From Streptomyces scabichelini (GTDB taxonomy: Bacteria; Actinomycetota; Actinomycetes; Streptomycetales; Streptomycetaceae), in assembly GCF_011045015.1 (NCBI RefSeq), contig NZ_JAAKZY010000074.1, positions 1 through 45,077 of the forward strand: a stretch of 45,077 nt of DNA, read 5' to 3'. The notes beneath the pieces are model-generated. The model did no database searches and had not been told where the DNA came from. It saw only the letters and a list, made by a program, of their open reading frames with translations. This document shows, piece by piece, positions 1 to 7,284 of the stretch. The position numbers were made by a program, and so were the translations under genes. The number at the start of each line of letters is the position of its first letter. Within the stretch, counting starts at the first letter, position 1.

Positions 1-53
1 GTGTCGGGGACGTCGGGGACGTCGGGGACGTCTTCGGTGGTCGCAGTGGTCAT
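1..53 (-). CDS. 5'-terminal fragment of an unidentified gene, cut by the window edge
   Basis: An ATG on the minus strand at 53-51 opens a frame that runs off the left edge. The visible peptide is MTTATTEDVPDVPDVPD, where a 9-bp tandem repeat encodes the VPD units. A purine-rich AAAGGTGAC lies about seven bases upstream, a credible ribosome binding site. The gene follows the cytochrome P450 on the same strand after a 95-bp gap, so it is probably a further member of that operon. Seventeen low-complexity residues do not allow a function to be named. Confidence 0.6.
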   Translation of the reverse strand, partial: MTTATTEDVPDVPDVPD

Positions 54-148
54 CGTCGTTGTCACCTTTGGATACGGCTGGGTCGGCTGAGCTGTCGTCT
101 CTGGGTACGGCTGTGTCTCGTGCGGCGTGCCATCGGCGCCCGCGGCGG

Positions 149-1369
149 CTACCACGTGACGGGGAGCCCTACCGGGCCCCGCTGGATGCTGCCGACGCGC
201 CAGACCAGCTCCTCGGGATCGACGGCCAGTCGCAGGGTGGGCAGGCGGGCGAACAGCGTGCCGATCGCCACCTGTAGCTCCATCCGGGCCAGCGCGGCAC
301 CGAGGCAGTAGTGCGGGCCATGGCTGAAGGCGATGTGCCGGTTGGGCGTCCGGCCGATGTCCAGGGTGGCGGCCGCGTCGAAGGCGCTCTCGTCGCGGTT
401 CGCGGAGAGCTTCGAGACGAAGACCAGGTCGCCCTTGCTCATCTGCACGTCGCGGAACTCCAGGTCCTCGTCGGCCGCGAAGGGCAGGCCGGCGTGGCCG
501 AGCGGCACAAAACGCAGCAACTCCTCGACGCAGGTGTCGATGAGTTCGGGATGCTCGAGCAGCCGCGTGCGCTGCTCGTCCGACCGCAGCAGCACCAGGC
601 AGGAATTGACCATCTGCGTCATGGTCGTCTCGTGGCCGGTCACAAAGAGCAGCATCGCGAGCCCGACCAGTTCCGAGTCGCTCAGCGCGGTGCCGCCGTC
701 CGTGCCGTCATCCCTCGCGTCCCGGATGAGGTCGCTGAGCAGGTCGTCACCGGGCTTCTCGCGCAGCTGCCCCACGTACCTGCCGAGATATCCGTAGACA
801 TGGGTGAACGCTTCGCGGATCTCGTCGCCGGACGTGCCCTCGATGTGCATGAGCAGTTCGACGCTGTGCCGGAGGGTGTCGCTGTCGGTCACCGGAATGC
901 CGAGGAGTTCGCAGATGATCCGGATGGGCAGGGGGCGGGCGAGGCTCTCCAGCAGGTCGACCGGACCGCCCGCGGCTTCCATCCGGTCGATCAGGCCGTC
1001 GACGATCTCCTGCGCCCGCGGTCGCAGCGACTCGACCCGCCGGGTGTTGAAGTAGCGGGACACGAGTTTGCGGGACTCGGTGAGCAGCGGCGGGTCCGCA
1101 TAGATGAGCGCCATCCGTCCCGCGGGCCCGGCAACTCCCATGGCCTGCACCGTCTGCGCGTCCAGTGTGCCGCCGCGGGTGAAGCGCGGATCGGTGAGTG
1201 CGGCCTTGGCGTCCTCGTACTGGGTGATCAGCCAGGCCCGCTTCCCGTTCTGCACGGTGACGGGGCAGACCGGGCGGCCGGCCCGCAACTCGGTGTAGCG
1301 GGGGTCGGGTTCGACGAACACGTCCCCTTCGAACGGGAACTTCGGTGTATTGACCTGCTCGGTGGTCAT
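149..1369 (-). CDS. Cytochrome P450 monooxygenase
   Basis: This is a soluble bacterial class I P450 of 406 residues, the usual length. The I-helix oxygen-activation motif TGHETT is at 244-249, the K-helix ExxR at E283-R286, and the heme-binding loop FSHGPHYCLG puts the cysteine ligand at residue 355. No ferredoxin or reductase gene lies beside it, so electrons presumably come from elsewhere in the genome. Its ATG overlaps the stop of the UbiA fusion gene by four bases (ATGA), which implies translational coupling. Within the polyprenyl synthase and UbiA fusion operon the likely role is hydroxylation or another oxidation of the terpenoid product. The substrate cannot be read from sequence. The family call is very secure. 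Confidence 0.96.
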   Translation of the reverse strand: MTTEQVNTPKFPFEGDVFVEPDPRYTELRAGRPVCPVTVQNGKRAWLITQYEDAKAALTDPRFTRGGTLDAQTVQAMGVAGPAGRMALIYADPPLLTESRKLVSRYFNTRRVESLRPRAQEIVDGLIDRMEAAGGPVDLLESLARPLPIRIICELLGIPVTDSDTLRHSVELLMHIEGTSGDEIREAFTHVYGYLGRYVGQLREKPGDDLLSDLIRDARDDGTDGGTALSDSELVGLAMLLFVTGHETTMTQMVNSCLVLLRSDEQRTRLLEHPELIDTCVEELLRFVPLGHAGLPFAADEDLEFRDVQMSKGDLVFVSKLSANRDESAFDAAATLDIGRTPNRHIAFSHGPHYCLGAALARMELQVAIGTLFARLPTLRLAVDPEELVWRVGSIQRGPVGLPVTW

Positions 1370-4161
1370 CGTTCCCTGCTCCCGGTGGTGTTGACGGCGG
1401 AATGACGATGCGCCGGGGAGTTCCCGGCCGACGCGGCGAATCGGCGCACGGTGTGCGCGGCGTCCGAGGCGGGGTCCAACTCACCCTCCTGCGCCGCCTT
1501 CTTGATCGCTGCCAGCGTCGCGCGGGCCTGCTCGGCGTCGAGTTCCAGACCGAGCGAGTCGGCCACCGCGCGGACGGCGGACAGTCCGGAGTGCTTGCCC
1601 AGCACGATGCGCCGCGTACGGCCGACGAGTTCGGGCCGGTACGGTTCGTACGTCTGGGGATCCTGGCTGATCCCGTCCAGGTGCAGCCCGCTCTCGTGGG
1701 TGAACGCATGGGTTCCGACGACCGGTTGGTACGGCGGAACGGGGACCTTGATGAGCCCGGAGACGTACTCGGCCAGCGGGTGCAGCGCCTTGAGGTCGAG
1801 CCCGGTGTCATGGCCGAGCGCGGCACCCAGGGCCATCACGACCTGCTCGAGCGGCGCGTTGCCCGCCCGCTCGCCGATGCCGAGCACGGAGCACTGCACG
1901 CCCGAGGCCCCGGCAGCCACGCCGGCCAGCGAGTTGGCGGTGGCGAGACCGAGGTCGTTGTGGCAGTGGACCGCGATGGGGAGCGGGCATCGGGCGGCGA
2001 CCGTCCGGACCATCGCCGCCATCGACATCGGGTGGGCGATGCCCACGGTGTCGGCGAGGCCGAGGGAGTCGGCTCCGGCGTCGGCGGCGGCGAGGCAGAC
2101 CCGGACGAGCATCTCGATGTCGGTCCGTGTGGCGTCCTCGGCCGCGAACACCACCTGCCGTCCCGCGCGTTTCGCACGCCGGACGGCCAGGTCCACGGCG
2201 ATCAGCACCTCGTCCGGCGTCATCCGCAGCTTGCCCGACAGGTGGCTTTCAGAAGTGCCGATGAACACCGCGATGCTGTGTGCCCCGGTCTCGATCGCAG
2301 CGTCGACGTCGCGGTCCACGGGCCGGGCGATCACCTGCACCAGCGCGTCCCCGCCATCGTCGACGACGGCACGGATCGCTGCCGCTTCCTCGGCGGAGAC
2401 GACCGGGAACCCCGCCTCGATCAGCGGGATCCCGAGGCTGCCCAGGCGTCGTGCGATCTCGCGTTTCTGCGCGGGAGAGAAGACCACGCCCGGCATCTGC
2501 TCACCGTCGCGCAGGGTGGTGTCACTGATCACCACGGTGTCCGGGAAGCCGGTCTCCGCGTCCGCGACGGCAGGCTGCGGTGCGTCCAGCTGCGGTGCGT
2601 CCAGCTGTGGCGCACCCTGTCGTGTTGCGTTCCGCCGTGTCGCGTTCTGGCGTGGCGCGTCCTGCCGTGGCGCGTCCTCCCGTGGTGCGCCCGAGATCCC
2701 GCCGGATGGTGATGGTCCGGATGGTGATGGTACGGAGAGCTGGCGGAAGCTGTTGAAGAGCTGGTTGAGGCGCATCATGTCGGCCGCGGACGCCTCCATC
2801 GTCAGCCGCCGGGTGAGGTAGGCGCGCCGCGGATTGCTTCTGCGCAGCAGGAAGATGTCGCGGAACACCTCGCCGGTGGTGGAGACGGACACGACGCGCG
2901 CAGCCGGGGGAGAGGCGTCCGGGTCGAGGAGTGTGACCCGGCCGTTCGCCGTCGCGAGCCGGACCCGTACCTCCGGCTCGCGCAGCCGGATGTCGATGAG
3001 GCGCTCCCAGCCGGCCAGACCGGACAGCGCTCCCTCTTGGGAGTTGAGCACGGCCAGCTGTCGCCGTACGAAGTCCTGGACCGCCTCGGGCGAGAGCGCG
3101 GCCCCGGCGGGGGCGGCCGAACCGGCTGTCGAGGGCGGTGCCGCCCCGAACTCGTAGCGCTCCCGGAGCAGTCGCTGACTCACCCAGGTGGCGCCCATCG
3201 CGGCGATGACCAGCACCGGACCCACACCCTCACCGAGCGTCCAGACCACAAAGGCCCCGGCCAGCAGGATGCGGGTGAACACCAGCACCTCATGGGCGTG
3301 GTAAGCGGGGCGACGCGTCTCCCCTGCCAGGCGGAACAGCGGGCCGACCGCGAACGCCGCGCTCGCGGCGGCCGACACCAGCAGGACGGCGAAGCCGGTG
3401 CGCCAGGGGCGGCCGAGGATCGCGGGGGCGGCCAGGGCCAGCGCGTAGGCACCGGTCAGGAGAAGTGCGGCCACGCGGGTGGCGGCGGAGGAGCCGTGGT
3501 TGACGGCGAACGTGAGGTAGCCGCCCTTGCGGTCGCCCTCGATGTCCCGCACGGTTCCGACCAGGTTGGACGCGGCGTCGTGCAGCCAGAAGACCAGAGC
3601 GAGCGGCAGCAGCCGGGCGGGCGGGTAGTCGGTGACCATCATCGCGCCGTAGAGGAAGGCCAGCGCGGTCATGCCGCCGCGCACGATGTTGCCGCTGAGA
3701 CCGCGTGCCTTGAAGACGGTGCTGTAGGAGACCCCGGCGGCCAGCGCGACGAGCACCAGGAGGACGGTGCGCCAGTTGAGGGCGAGCGAGAGCAGTCCGC
3801 CCGCCACGGTGCAGGAGACGAAGCAGCACAGTGCGGTGTTCGCGGACATCCGCCCGGAGGGGATGGGGCGTTGGGGCTTGGCCTCCGCATCGAGGTGGCG
3901 GTCGAAGTAGTCACCGCCGTAGAGGCCGCCGAGCCATCCCAGCGTCGGTGTCGCCCAGGCCGCCAAGTACCGTCCGGGCGACGGGTGTTGATCGGCGAGG
4001 ACGGCGCCCGCCAGACCGACAAGACCGATGTAGAACGCGGTGTACGGGCGCCAGGTCTCGAGGTGGGCGAAGAGCACGGTCCGGACCCTGGTGCGGTCCA
4101 TGCGGTTCATGCGGTCCATGGGTTCTATGGGGTCCATGGGCTCTATGCCGTCTATCGGCAT
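1366..4161 (-). CDS. Fusion: UbiA prenyltransferase/cyclase + SCP2-like segment + homocitrate/isopropylmalate synthase-like domain
   Basis: This is a single open frame of 931 residues. Residues about 30-335 form a multi-pass UbiA-family membrane domain with the aspartate motifs D84xxD87xxxD91 (GGDYFDRHLD) and D206xxxD210 (RDIEGD), which bind Mg-diphosphate. Residues about 355-475 resemble an SCP2 sterol-carrier fold; this call is tentative. A low-complexity linker at about 490-530 is encoded by 15-bp repeats. Residues 540-931 are an alpha-keto-acid/acetyl-CoA condensing enzyme: DTTLRDGEQ at 547-555, metal-binding HCHND at 732-736, GERAGN at 763-768 and HESGLHLDG at 822-830. The domain is NifV-sized and lacks the LeuA regulatory domain. 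The gene overlaps the polyprenyl synthase stop by ten bases and the P450 start by four. Metal ligands appear intact at both ends. UbiA members either prenylate acceptors or cyclise polyprenyl diphosphates, and I cannot tell which applies. The N-terminus is repetitive (MPIDGIEPMD), so the true start could be slightly internal. Confidence 0.88.
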   Translation of the reverse strand: MPIDGIEPMDPIEPMDRMNRMDRTRVRTVLFAHLETWRPYTAFYIGLVGLAGAVLADQHPSPGRYLAAWATPTLGWLGGLYGGDYFDRHLDAEAKPQRPIPSGRMSANTALCCFVSCTVAGGLLSLALNWRTVLLVLVALAAGVSYSTVFKARGLSGNIVRGGMTALAFLYGAMMVTDYPPARLLPLALVFWLHDAASNLVGTVRDIEGDRKGGYLTFAVNHGSSAATRVAALLLTGAYALALAAPAILGRPWRTGFAVLLVSAAASAAFAVGPLFRLAGETRRPAYHAHEVLVFTRILLAGAFVVWTLGEGVGPVLVIAAMGATWVSQRLLRERYEFGAAPPSTAGSAAPAGAALSPEAVQDFVRRQLAVLNSQEGALSGLAGWERLIDIRLREPEVRVRLATANGRVTLLDPDASPPAARVVSVSTTGEVFRDIFLLRRSNPRRAYLTRRLTMEASAADMMRLNQLFNSFRQLSVPSPSGPSPSGGISGAPREDAPRQDAPRQNATRRNATRQGAPQLDAPQLDAPQPAVADAETGFPDTVVISDTTLRDGEQMPGVVFSPAQKREIARRLGSLGIPLIEAGFPVVSAEEAAAIRAVVDDGGDALVQVIARPVDRDVDAAIETGAHSIAVFIGTSESHLSGKLRMTPDEVLIAVDLAVRRAKRAGRQVVFAAEDATRTDIEMLVRVCLAAADAGADSLGLADTVGIAHPMSMAAMVRTVAARCPLPIAVHCHNDLGLATANSLAGVAAGASGVQCSVLGIGERAGNAPLEQVVMALGAALGHDTGLDLKALHPLAEYVSGLIKVPVPPYQPVVGTHAFTHESGLHLDGISQDPQTYEPYRPELVGRTRRIVLGKHSGLSAVRAVADSLGLELDAEQARATLAAIKKAAQEGELDPASDAAHTVRRFAASAGNSPAHRHSAVNTTGSRER
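2575..2690 (-). repeat. 15-bp tandem repeat encoding the interdomain linker
   Basis: Diverged copies of a 15-bp unit (cagctgcggtgcgtc and relatives) run through this stretch. On the minus strand they encode five-residue units such as APRQD, ATRQN and APQLD. The unit length is divisible by three, so copy-number change keeps the frame. The array lies exactly between the SCP2-like segment and the condensing domain of the fusion protein. Confidence 0.85.
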
Positions 4162-5264
4162 CTGCTCACCGCCGCCTTCGCGAAGTACTCCAGGCTTTGT
4201 CTGCTCGGGCTCCGGGGCAGCGGTACGAGCGCGCCGATGGCGTCGCCGGCGTACCTGCGCGCCTCCTCGGCCGCCCGCTCGACGGCTCCGTGCCGGGTCA
4301 GCAGCGCGGCCAGCCGCAGGTGCCGGTCCTCCAGGTCACCCTCACCGTTGACCAACTCGTCCAGTTCCGCGGCGAGTTCGGGGCCGGCTGTGGCCCGGCA
4401 CAGCAGGAACGGCAGGGTGAGCCGCCGGTTGGCGAGATCGCTGCTGTGCGGTTTGCCGGTCTCCTCGGCGGTGGAGAGGTAGGGGAGGAGGTCGTCCTGG
4501 ATCTGGAACGCGATGCCGAGCCCGGTCCCGTAACGGGCGAGCGCATCGGCGTCCTCGACGGATCCGCCGCCCAGCGTGGCACCGATGCAGCAGGCGGCGC
4601 GGAACAGGGCCGCCGTCTTGTTCTCGATCATCCGCAGGTACGAGGCGACCCGGCTGTCGTAGTTCTGCCGGATCTCCTCTTCCAGCATCTGGCCCCGGCA
4701 GAGTTCCGCTCCGGCCTTCGCCGCCCTGCCCATGGCCAGGACGATGCGCTGTGCCTCGACACCGTTGGCGGCGCAGGTGGCCAGGGCCGCGAACAGGTAG
4801 AAGATCAGCGCGTCCCCGCTCACGATGGCGTCGGCCTGGCTGTACTTCGCGTGGACCGCGGGCATGCCCCGGCGCAGTTCGTCGCCGTCGATGATGTCGT
4901 CGTGCATCAGGCTGGCCACATGGGCACCCTCGGTCCCGGCTGCCGCCGGCATCACCTGATGCAGGTCGCCGCCCACGGCCGCCGCGCTCTCCAGCAGCAG
5001 GATGGGACGGAAGTACTTGCCGGGGGACCCCAGCGCGTAGTTGCACACCTCGGTCAGGCGGTCGTCGGCCGCCCAGTCGCCCTTGAGCCGTTGCAGCACC
5101 AGGTCGACGAGGTACGCGGAACGGTCCCGGATCGACGCCTCCTCGGCTTCGCCGTACGACAGGATGCTGTCGTGGGGGTCGGTTCGTCCTGAGTCGGTTC
5201 CGCCCGATTCGGTTCGTCCCGAGTCGGGTTGTCCCGAGAGGACTGGCACGGATGGTTTGTGCAT
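4152..5264 (-). CDS. Polyprenyl (probably geranylgeranyl or longer) diphosphate synthase
   Basis: This 370-residue trans-isoprenyl diphosphate synthase condenses isopentenyl diphosphate with allylic diphosphates. The first aspartate-rich motif is DDIID at 122-126, followed by the conserved arginines of DELRRG. The second region reads FQIQDDLLPY around 253-262, so the third aspartate of the usual DDxxD is a proline. The residue five before the first motif is alanine, a small side chain that in this family permits C20 or longer chains. The first 30 residues are low complexity (SGRTESGGTDSGRTDP), from a 15-bp repeat. The start has GAGGTAG five bases upstream. It is the first gene of the operon leading to the UbiA fusion and P450, so it probably supplies the prenyl donor. 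Product length is inferred only. Confidence 0.92.
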   Translation of the reverse strand: MHKPSVPVLSGQPDSGRTESGGTDSGRTDPHDSILSYGEAEEASIRDRSAYLVDLVLQRLKGDWAADDRLTEVCNYALGSPGKYFRPILLLESAAAVGGDLHQVMPAAAGTEGAHVASLMHDDIIDGDELRRGMPAVHAKYSQADAIVSGDALIFYLFAALATCAANGVEAQRIVLAMGRAAKAGAELCRGQMLEEEIRQNYDSRVASYLRMIENKTAALFRAACCIGATLGGGSVEDADALARYGTGLGIAFQIQDDLLPYLSTAEETGKPHSSDLANRRLTLPFLLCRATAGPELAAELDELVNGEGDLEDRHLRLAALLTRHGAVERAAEEARRYAGDAIGALVPLPRSPSRQSLEYFAKAAVSRCR

Positions 5265-5444
5265 GGCCTACCTCAATTCATCAGGACCTGGGCAGGGCAG
5301 GTCGCGATGCCGGTTCAGTGAAATGCGCATGCGGGCGCCAATGCCCGAAGGCATGGGGAAGGGATACGCAAAAAAATGGGGAACCCTGCATTGCGCGGGG
5401 AAGGAGCGGCCGCCGGGTTCAGAGCGGGGCCGGAAGGTACCGAG

Positions 5445-5476
5445 GAAGTTCCTGTTCCTCGAAGTTCCTATTCCTC
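5445..5476. repeat. Two adjacent 16-bp direct repeats
   Basis: The units gaagttcctgttcctc (5445-5460) and gaagttcctattcctc (5461-5476) differ at one base and abut directly. They lie about 180 bp upstream of the polyprenyl synthase start. They may bind a regulator; function unknown. Confidence 0.7.
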
Positions 5477-5561
5477 GATGGTGCGGCGATGCGGGTGACT
5501 GCGCGAATGAATCAGCAAGGAGAACTTCACTTTTGTGCCCCCGTGTTCATCTTGATGCTCT

Positions 5562-5594
5562 CAGCGAGTTCTGAGCGAGTTCTGAGTGAGTTAA
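5562..5594. repeat. Three 11-bp direct repeats, SARP-site-like spacing
   Basis: The units cagcgagttct, gagcgagttct and gagtgagttaa follow each other at exactly 11-bp intervals, placing a GAGTTNN heptamer on the same face of the helix each time. Streptomyces antibiotic regulatory proteins bind heptamer direct repeats at 11- or 22-bp spacing, so this is a candidate activator site. No SARP gene lies in the window, and no clear -10 box follows at the expected distance. Confidence 0.55.
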
Positions 5595-5603
5595 GTCGGC
5601 GCA

Positions 5604-5640
5604 GATCCATCACGAAAGATCCATCACGTGATGATGGATC
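5604..5640. promoter_or_regulatory. Probable operator: repeated GATCCATCACG with inverted repeat
   Basis: GATCCATCACG occurs at 5604-5614 and 5618-5628. The second copy forms an inverted repeat with 5632-5640 (gatccatca / tgatggatc). Its centre is a perfect 12-bp palindrome CATCACGTGATG at 5622-5633. The half-site CATCAC/GTGATG also occurs at the MarR operator near 10780, which suggests one regulator acts at both places. Confidence 0.6.
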
Positions 5641-5830
5641 GTAGCGACTATATCCAGACGATGTCAAACAGTCGTCCGAACGGATCTTTGCCGTACCGTG
5701 GAAAAGGCCAAGAAAGCCCCATCGAATATTTAAGGGAGGCTCAAGAGGTTTCAAGAGGTTCCGGGATCGTGTGGGTATCACAGCAGGTCAGCGCGGTAAT
5801 GGCGCGGTAATGGTTTCGGGAGCCCCAAGA

Positions 5831-5850
5831 GTTTCCCATCAACGGGAAAC
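5831..5850. promoter_or_regulatory. Inverted repeat GTTTCCC-N6-GGGAAAC
   Basis: Perfect 7-bp arms flank a 6-bp spacer about 40 bases before the FAD monooxygenase start. The position would suit an operator or leader hairpin. No bound factor can be named. Confidence 0.4.
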
Positions 5851-5891
5851 GGCTACCGCGCAACACGGTCGGCAAAGCTATTGTTCGCGAC

Positions 5892-7193
5892 ATGGCCAGG
5901 ACCATGCACAGGTACGACGTCATTATTTGCGGTGCAGGGGCGGGTGGACTTGCAGCCGCGGTCATGTTTGGCCGTCAGGGGAAGCAGGTCCTCCTGGTGG
6001 ACAAGCTCGGGGACACCGTCGAAACATTCAAGGGAGAGCTGCTGCAACCTGGTTCACTCGCCGTCCTCGACGGCTTGGATGCACTCGACACTCTCCGCAA
6101 GGCAGGGGCGCGAACCATCGACCGCCTGGCCTGTACGACGGCAGTCGGCGAAGAAATGTGCGCAATGGACTACCGGTGGCTGTCCGGCGACTACAACCAC
6201 TGCCTCACGCACACGTACAAGGGGATACTCGACAACTTCATCGCCGCTCTGCCGGCCGAAGTCGAGTTCCGCCGTCACGTGTCGGTGGAATCGCTGGTAC
6301 GGGATTCCGACGGCCGGGTGAACGGCGTGCGACTGCGTCAGGGCCAGGGCCAGGACCGGGAACAGATCCACGCCCCTCTGGTGATCGCGAGCGACGGCCA
6401 CGGATCCAAGCTCCGTACGCAACTGGGCATCAGCATCGACACCATCCCCTACGGGCACCAGGTCGTCGCCGTCGACCTGGTCGACGAACCCCATCTGGCC
6501 ACCCAGGCGACCACCTTCGTCACACCCGAGGGCATGCGCGTCATGTACCCGATGCCGAACGCTGGCGGACGCCTGTATCTCCAGGTGCCCAAGGGGTTCG
6601 TCAACCGGATCGGCAAGCAGGGGCTCACCCAGTGGATAGATTCCGCGCTGGCCTCGTGTCCGGCGCTGGAACCGGTGGCCGACTCGGTCCGCAGGGGCAT
6701 GGCGACCTCGCGGGTGCTCTCCGCCCGCCGGTTCATCGCACCGGAGTTCCACCGCGACGGTGCGCCGCTGGTCGGGGATGCCGCACACGCGGTGCATCCG
6801 ATGGCGGGACAGGGCATGAACGCCGCCATCGCCGATGCCGCCGCCCTCTCGCGGCTGCTGGAGGGTGTCGATCACGCGGACCTGAGCGGGGTCGACCGGG
6901 CGCTGGCCGCCTACGGCGTGCGGCGCCGTGCGGAGGTCCGGACGATCGCCGAGTTCAGCCATCGCTTCGCGGCGCTGTTCACCGAGACCGTCACCAGGTT
7001 CCGCTTCGCGCGCTCCGCCTACATCCTGCGGTGCCATGGGCGGAACGAGCGGCTCTGCTACAAGATCATGCACAACATCTCCGGGCTCGGCCACCAGCCG
7101 TTCAGCGTCCTCGACCGTCTGCAGCAACTCGGCCTGCCCGACCGCCACGCACAACTGCCGCCGGAGGCCCGGCTGCTCGGCACCGCGCACTGA
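5892..7193 (+). CDS. FAD-dependent monooxygenase (UbiH/PHBH-like group A)
   Basis: The 433-residue protein is a single-component flavin monooxygenase using FAD and NAD(P)H. An N-terminal Rossmann motif GAGAGG follows the first strand (YDVIICGAGAGG). The conserved GDAAHAVHPMAGQGMN near residue 296 binds the flavin ribityl and phosphate groups. Family members hydroxylate aromatics or epoxidise isoprenoid double bonds; here an oxidation of the terpenoid or meroterpenoid is likely. It is transcribed away from the polyprenyl synthase operon across the repeat-rich region and ends at a strong hairpin. No good Shine-Dalgarno sequence precedes the ATG at 5892. A second ATG at 5904 has AGG only three bases upstream, so the exact start is uncertain and the transcript may be nearly leaderless. 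Confidence 0.93.
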   Translation: MARTMHRYDVIICGAGAGGLAAAVMFGRQGKQVLLVDKLGDTVETFKGELLQPGSLAVLDGLDALDTLRKAGARTIDRLACTTAVGEEMCAMDYRWLSGDYNHCLTHTYKGILDNFIAALPAEVEFRRHVSVESLVRDSDGRVNGVRLRQGQGQDREQIHAPLVIASDGHGSKLRTQLGISIDTIPYGHQVVAVDLVDEPHLATQATTFVTPEGMRVMYPMPNAGGRLYLQVPKGFVNRIGKQGLTQWIDSALASCPALEPVADSVRRGMATSRVLSARRFIAPEFHRDGAPLVGDAAHAVHPMAGQGMNAAIADAAALSRLLEGVDHADLSGVDRALAAYGVRRRAEVRTIAEFSHRFAALFTETVTRFRFARSAYILRCHGRNERLCYKIMHNISGLGHQPFSVLDRLQQLGLPDRHAQLPPEARLLGTAH

Positions 7194-7216
7194 AGCAGCG
7201 TCCCGAACCACGAACA

Positions 7217-7253
7217 CCGATCGACCCGCTCGCTCATCGAGCGGGTCGATCGG
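7217..7253. terminator. Bidirectional hairpin terminator
   Basis: A perfect 16-bp stem, ccgatcgacccgctcg and its reverse complement, closes a 5-base loop (ctcat). It lies between the convergent FAD monooxygenase and carrier-adenylation genes, so it can stop transcription from both sides. There is no U-tract, as is normal in Streptomyces. Confidence 0.88.
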
Positions 7254-7284
7254 CGTTCCGGAAGGCCAACCGCAGCCGACTCGG

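Larger units (their letters stand above)
5265..5891. promoter_or_regulatory. Divergent regulatory region, 627 bp, repeat-rich, no convincing gene
   Basis: This gap separates the polyprenyl synthase operon (leftward) from the FAD monooxygenase (rightward). It is more AT-rich than its surroundings. Short frames exist but show neither Streptomyces codon bias nor recognisable protein. It holds two adjacent 16-bp repeats (5445-5476), three 11-bp repeats (5562-5594), a repeated GATCCATCACG with an inverted partner (5604-5640), two 10-bp repeats (5741-5760), two 11-bp repeats (5791-5812) and an inverted repeat GTTTCCC/GGGAAAC (5831-5850). Such density suggests binding by more than one regulator. No promoter hexamer pair could be fixed with confidence. 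Confidence 0.7.

Noticed and set aside
311..1405. Long open frames opposite the P450 and many similar ones opposite other genes.
   Set aside because: In very GC-rich DNA antisense frames stay open by chance. Their sequences are arginine-, glycine- or alanine-rich without recognisable domains.
5445..5476. The repeats resemble the arms of the yeast FRT site (GAAGTTCCTATTC), which could suggest a recombination scar.
   Set aside because: No inverted third arm and no FRT core follow, the other copy has a mismatch, and the flanks are ordinary. Chance similarity is more likely.
5527..5781. A minus-strand open frame of 84 codons in the divergent promoter region as a small gene.
   Set aside because: It lacks the strong GC third-position bias of its neighbours, has no clear ribosome binding site and covers the repeat arrays.
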